A DNA stretch of 7,133 nucleotides from assembly GCA_002352485.1 (NCBI GenBank), contig DEIM01000228.1:1-7133 (forward strand), written 5' to 3'. The position numbers and the translations under genes are program-made. This stretch comes from Candidatus Dadabacteria bacterium UBA2774. Its GTDB lineage: Bacteria; Desulfobacterota_D; UBA1144; Nemesobacterales; UBA2774. A model generated the notes under the pieces. The model saw nothing but the letters and a program-made list of their open reading frames with translations. It made no database searches and was not told the origin of the DNA. Shown here one piece after another: positions 6,209 through 7,133 of this stretch (positions are counted from its first letter, which is position 1; each line of letters opens with the position of its first letter).

Positions 6209-6238
6209 CTATCATATTTCTACCATATATGATATAAT
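6209..6238 (+). promoter_or_regulatory. Extended -10 promoter of the third IPTL-CTERM gene
   Basis: TATATGATATAAT (6226-6238) contains a consensus extended -10, TGA-TATAAT. CTATCAT (6209-6215) lies ten bases upstream in the -35 position, the same arrangement as upstream of the gene at 775-1755 and not TTGACA-like. The predicted start near 6245 leaves a leader of about 24 nt containing GAGGAGG. Confidence 0.65.
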
Positions 6239-6249
6239 TGCAAGCAATT
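6236..6249. repeat. Small inverted repeat over the predicted transcription start
   Basis: AATTGC (6236-6241) and GCAATT (6244-6249) are perfect inverted 6-bp arms around AA. The element overlaps the 3' half of the -10 box and the predicted start of the 6269 gene, a position typical of repressor sites. Short enough to be chance. Confidence 0.3.
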
Positions 6250-6268
6250 TCCTTGAGGAGGATACAAA

Positions 6269-7123
6269 ATGAAAAAGTTTATTTTGTTACCAGTATTTGT
6301 TTTATTCGCTTTGGTTACTCTGAGTGACGCAAACGCTGTTGTGCAAGTAGTAGACGGCGACGCAAACTTCTCTGACGTCTCCCCGGCGTTCACATCCGGC
6401 ACAATTGCAACCGGCGGAGAAACCGGCGATGATGAAGCGGGTGATTACGTATTAATCGCCTGTGCTACCGGAGGCTTTGGACCTAATTCCCTTTTACCGC
6501 CGTCACCGGGCGACTGGACTGAACTCGATAACGGACAGTGCGGAGGACCCGGATGTATGCACGGTATATGGGGACGATTTACTGATACGGCGGCTGTTGA
6601 AGATATCACATGCAGCTGGAGCGTGCCGCAATTTATATTCGCGGCTGGAAGCTTCAGGTACAGGGACGTAGATGTTGACGATCCGATAATAGACGTTGCC
6701 TGCCAGAGCGGAACCGGTACTGAGGCTGTAGCGCCTTCCATTATTTCGGAGCCGCGCTCTCAAGTAATCAGGCTCGCGACATTCAGTTTTGAAGAATTCC
6801 GTAATTTCAGTGAGGAAGAAAACCCTTGCTTATTTGACGTAGACCAGTTCTCATTCGCAGAATTTACAGCCTGCGCCAACTTCAAGGAGCTAAACGTTAT
6901 AACAACCGCATTTACTGTCACCGGTTTTGAAGGCGGACCGACAGGAGAGGAGACTCTAGAGCTGTTTGACGAAGCCCAGTGGAGGGCATGCACAATAGGT
7001 ATCAGAATGGAGCCGTCTGAGCCTATTCCTACACTTAATGAGTGGGGATTTATGGCAGTTGCCGCGTTTATGGGAATAGCGGGTATTTGGTTCCTGAGAA
7101 GACGCCAGACTCAAGGCGCATAA
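6269..7123 (+). CDS. Exported cysteine-rich protein of unknown function with IPTL-CTERM sorting signal
   Basis: The 284-residue product has a signal peptide (MKKF, hydrophobic 4-18, likely cut after ANA at 23). The mature part has no enzyme motif I recognise. Residues 59-140 follow a pattern seen in bacterial exported beta-sandwich domains: GDYVLIACAT, a Trp turn (GDWTEL), ITCSWSV, then AAGSFRYRDVDVDDPI. Eight cysteines (65, 91, 96, 115, 145, 187, 202, 241) suit disulfide bonding outside the cytoplasm. The C-terminus is PIPTLNEWG (IPTL 253-256), a hydrophobic helix (261-275) and RRR (277-279), the IPTL-CTERM signal. Compared with the other two here, the motif is preceded by SEP rather than VRP and carries Asn after IPTL. 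Start is firm: GAGGAGG (6255-6261) lies 7 nt before ATG, behind a strong extended -10. The gene ends 10 bp before the window edge, so its downstream context is unseen. Probable role: envelope or surface protein. Confidence 0.85.
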   Translation: MKKFILLPVFVLFALVTLSDANAVVQVVDGDANFSDVSPAFTSGTIATGGETGDDEAGDYVLIACATGGFGPNSLLPPSPGDWTELDNGQCGGPGCMHGIWGRFTDTAAVEDITCSWSVPQFIFAAGSFRYRDVDVDDPIIDVACQSGTGTEAVAPSIISEPRSQVIRLATFSFEEFRNFSEEENPCLFDVDQFSFAEFTACANFKELNVITTAFTVTGFEGGPTGEETLELFDEAQWRACTIGIRMEPSEPIPTLNEWGFMAVAAFMGIAGIWFLRRRQTQGA

Positions 7124-7133
7124 GCCAACTATT

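Noticed and set aside
1..7133. CRISPR arrays, tRNA or rRNA genes, integrases or insertion sequences
   Set aside because: No regularly spaced repeats, no cloverleaf or ribosomal RNA sequence and no transposase or integrase motif seen in any frame.

Overview
The window looks like a chromosomal stretch of an uncultured Gram-negative bacterium of moderate GC content. The main clue is that three of its six protein genes encode exported proteins ending in an IPTLxxWG motif, a hydrophobic segment and a basic tail. This is the IPTL-CTERM sorting signal, a relative of PEP-CTERM that is matched to exosortase H in bacteria with an outer membrane. I cannot name the taxon from the sequence; a deltaproteobacterium-like or candidate-phylum lineage is only a guess.

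Layout, left to right. Bases 1-581 (minus) hold the N-terminal 193 codons of an aminoglycoside/choline-kinase-like phosphotransferase, cut by the window edge; a TATAAT box sits so close to its ATG that the mRNA may be leaderless. A short palindromic repeat and a UUCG-loop terminator follow. Bases 775-1755 (minus) encode an exported repeat protein, probably a beta-helix, with an IPTL-CTERM tail. The 318-bp divergent gap 1756-2073 holds a second copy of the palindromic repeat, two promoters and a perfect 27-bp palindrome. Bases 2074-3150 (plus) encode an exported seven-repeat YVTN-type beta-propeller with an IPTL-CTERM tail. It converges, 11 bp apart, on 3162-4691 (minus), a ViaA-like von Willebrand factor A protein with an intact metal site and a long acidic coiled coil. 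A 139-bp divergent gap separates this from 4831-6015 (plus), a 12-TM YajR-like major facilitator transporter that ends in an intrinsic terminator. Bases 6269-7123 (plus) encode a third IPTL-CTERM protein, cysteine-rich and of unassigned function.

No operon is evident: each gene appears to be its own transcription unit. The three IPTL-CTERM genes share a promoter pattern (TATATGnTAnAnT, an extended -10) and strong GAGGAGG or AAGGAGG ribosome sites. The three cytoplasmic or membrane genes have no Shine-Dalgarno sequence. The exported proteins are probably handled by the same sorting machinery encoded elsewhere. I see no evidence that the phosphotransferase, VWA protein or transporter works with them. 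I found no RNA gene, CRISPR array, insertion sequence or exosortase gene in the window.
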